Assembly (NCBI RefSeq): GCF_040545335.1 | Contig: NZ_JBEPLU010000005.1 | Coordinates: forward strand, 1 to 64,000 | Length of the DNA stretch: 64,000 nucleotides | Direction of reading: 5' to 3' | Source: Phenylobacterium koreense | GTDB lineage: Bacteria > Pseudomonadota > Alphaproteobacteria > Caulobacterales > Caulobacteraceae | Part shown: positions 63,176 through 64,000 of the stretch, one piece after another | How the letters are laid out: each line of letters begins with the position of its first letter | How positions within the stretch are numbered: the stretch's first letter is position 1 | Position numbers and translations under genes: made by a program | The notes under the pieces: generated by a model | The model's input: only the letters and a program-made list of their open reading frames with translations | What the model was told of the DNA's origin: nothing | The model's database searches: none

Positions 63176-64000
63176 ATGGCCCAGCGCCCAACGCACATTT
63201 CGCCCCTTTCTCGCAGATCTGAGCCGGCAGAGCGCCTAACGGCGGCGACGGCGCATTTGGTCGCGGCCGAGGGAATCGCGGCTGCCTCAGCGCGCGACAT
63301 CGCCGCCGAGGCCGGCGTCTCGCCAAGCGCAATCAACTACAACTTCGGCGGAATAGAACGGTTGTTATCGTCCGCCTTCGCCCGGGGTGCGGGAGAAACC
63401 GCCGCCTGGATGGCCGCGCGGGAGACTGAAGTCATGGCGCTGCCGCGCAACGGCGAAGGCGCGAGCCTGGCCCTGGAGCACGTGCTGGCGGAATGGACCG
63501 GCCCGGCCCGACCGCTCGCCCTGCTCTACCAGGAAGCGCTGACCACCGAGGCGGCGGACGACTGGATCGGGCTATGGCGCGATTTCTGGCTACGCCTGGC
63601 GAAGGCCTTCGGCCTGTCCGAGGCGCAGGGGCGACTGCTGCATGTGTTCTTCGAATCCGAGGCGCTCTACCATCTGTCGCGGTGGTCGCCCGCACTGGAG
63701 CGCGCGGCCCTGGCCGAAATGGCCGGTCATTTCGCTGCTGCCTGGCTGGGCGCGTCGCCGCGCCCGGCTCTCGGCCTGACCGCGCTGGCCGAGATGTCCG
63801 CCGGAGCTCGGCCACACGGCTCGCTGACCCCGGCCGCCCTGCAGATCGCCGAGGCGGCGGCCGAGGTCGTGGAGGTCGTCGGGCTGCCGGGCCTGACCCA
63901 CCGTGCGGTCGCCCATAAGGCCGGCCTCACCACCGGCGCGGTGACCCACCATTTCCGCACCGTCGATGACCTAGTCGCCGGGGCCATCCGCGGCCAGGTG
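63176..64000 (+). CDS. Tandem TetR-family regulator, truncated by window end
   Basis: 275 residues are visible from ATG 63176 and the frame is still open at the end. The first HTH (A-R-D-I-A-A-E-A-G-V-S-P-S-A-I-N-Y-N-F, about 38-56) is followed by a helical ligand domain. A second TetR HTH begins near residue 218 (T-H-R-A-V-A-H-K-A-G-L-T-T-G-A-V-T-H-H-F). Two TetR units in one chain is unusual. Divergent from the TonB receptor, which is its likely target. The ribosome site is weak. Confidence 0.8.
   Translation, partial: MAQRPTHISPLSRRSEPAERLTAATAHLVAAEGIAAASARDIAAEAGVSPSAINYNFGGIERLLSSAFARGAGETAAWMAARETEVMALPRNGEGASLALEHVLAEWTGPARPLALLYQEALTTEAADDWIGLWRDFWLRLAKAFGLSEAQGRLLHVFFESEALYHLSRWSPALERAALAEMAGHFAAAWLGASPRPALGLTALAEMSAGARPHGSLTPAALQIAEAAAEVVEVVGLPGLTHRAVAHKAGLTTGAVTHHFRTVDDLVAGAIRGQV

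Noticed and set aside
1..64000. CRISPR arrays, tRNA/rRNA genes, insertion sequences, phage genes
   Set aside because: I looked for regular repeat-spacer patterns, cloverleaf-like sequences and transposase or integrase motifs, and found none I could support.

Overview
The window is high-GC, densely packed bacterial DNA, most likely from an alphaproteobacterium of the Caulobacterales (Caulobacter/Phenylobacterium/Brevundimonas type). The pointers are an ALAS-type hemA, a PEPxxWA-type C-terminal sorting tag, FecIR/TonB receptor systems, and promoter candidates with a GCTA -10 element. The assignment is inferred from gene style, not from a marker gene. I see no tRNA, rRNA, CRISPR array, transposase or prophage gene.

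Layout. (1) 0.1-14.7 kb, nitrate respiration, mostly minus strand: a truncated narK remnant, narGHJI, a parvulin-type foldase and two small unknown proteins in one overlapping chain; then an esterase-like hydrolase, a 900-residue NarK1-NarK2 fusion, a small membrane protein and a TDT-family anion transporter. (2) 14.4-20.9 kb: a small exported protein and a Cu(I) P-type ATPase flank one FNR/FixK-like box. A second such box precedes a three-gene set: beta-CASP nuclease, AMP/thymidine phosphorylase and PRPP-synthetase homologue. (3) 21.1-27.6 kb: FecI sigma, FecR anti-sigma, an STN-bearing TonB receptor and PhoD phosphatase, which looks like an iron-independent cell-surface signalling regulon for organophosphate. 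(4) 27.7-34.8 kb: hemA, divergent cyoABCD (quinol oxidase), then a MocR regulator. (5) 34.9-40.2 kb, peroxide/electrophile defence: ohr-DUF308 divergent from ohrR, with visible palindromic operators; an AraC regulator with nitroreductase, AhpD-like and GST genes; and a small orphan behind a predicted leaderless FNR-type promoter. (6) 40.4-51.1 kb: a degenerate GGDEF/EAL-like protein, a beta-oxidation operon (fadE, thiolase, fadJ-like, CoA hydrolase/transferase), a bacterial alternative oxidase and a DUF6544-like protein. (7) 51.3-57.4 kb: a two-component system divergent from a PepSY protein, a DUF2271 protein, a PepSY-membrane/flavodoxin/reductase fusion and an ApbE-type flavin transferase. 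(8) 57.5-64 kb: a PEP-CTERM protein; then a cytochrome P450, secreted tyrosine phosphatase and TonB receptor, divergent from a tandem TetR regulator that runs off the window.

How it fits together: the window collects several ways of disposing of quinol electrons (nitrate reductase, cytochrome bo oxidase, alternative oxidase) with haem synthesis, Cu export and FNR/FixK-like boxes, so much of it looks like oxygen-limitation physiology. The two most interesting modules are the anaerobically promoted nuclease/NMP-phosphorylase/PRPP-synthetase set, which could recycle RNA ribose, and the ApbE/DUF2271/PepSY-flavodoxin set, which looks like a transmembrane electron conduit ending in a covalently flavinylated periplasmic protein (DUF2271 carries a D-A-V-T-G-A-S match to the ApbE target motif). 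All functional statements rest on reading protein motifs by eye; no database search was possible.
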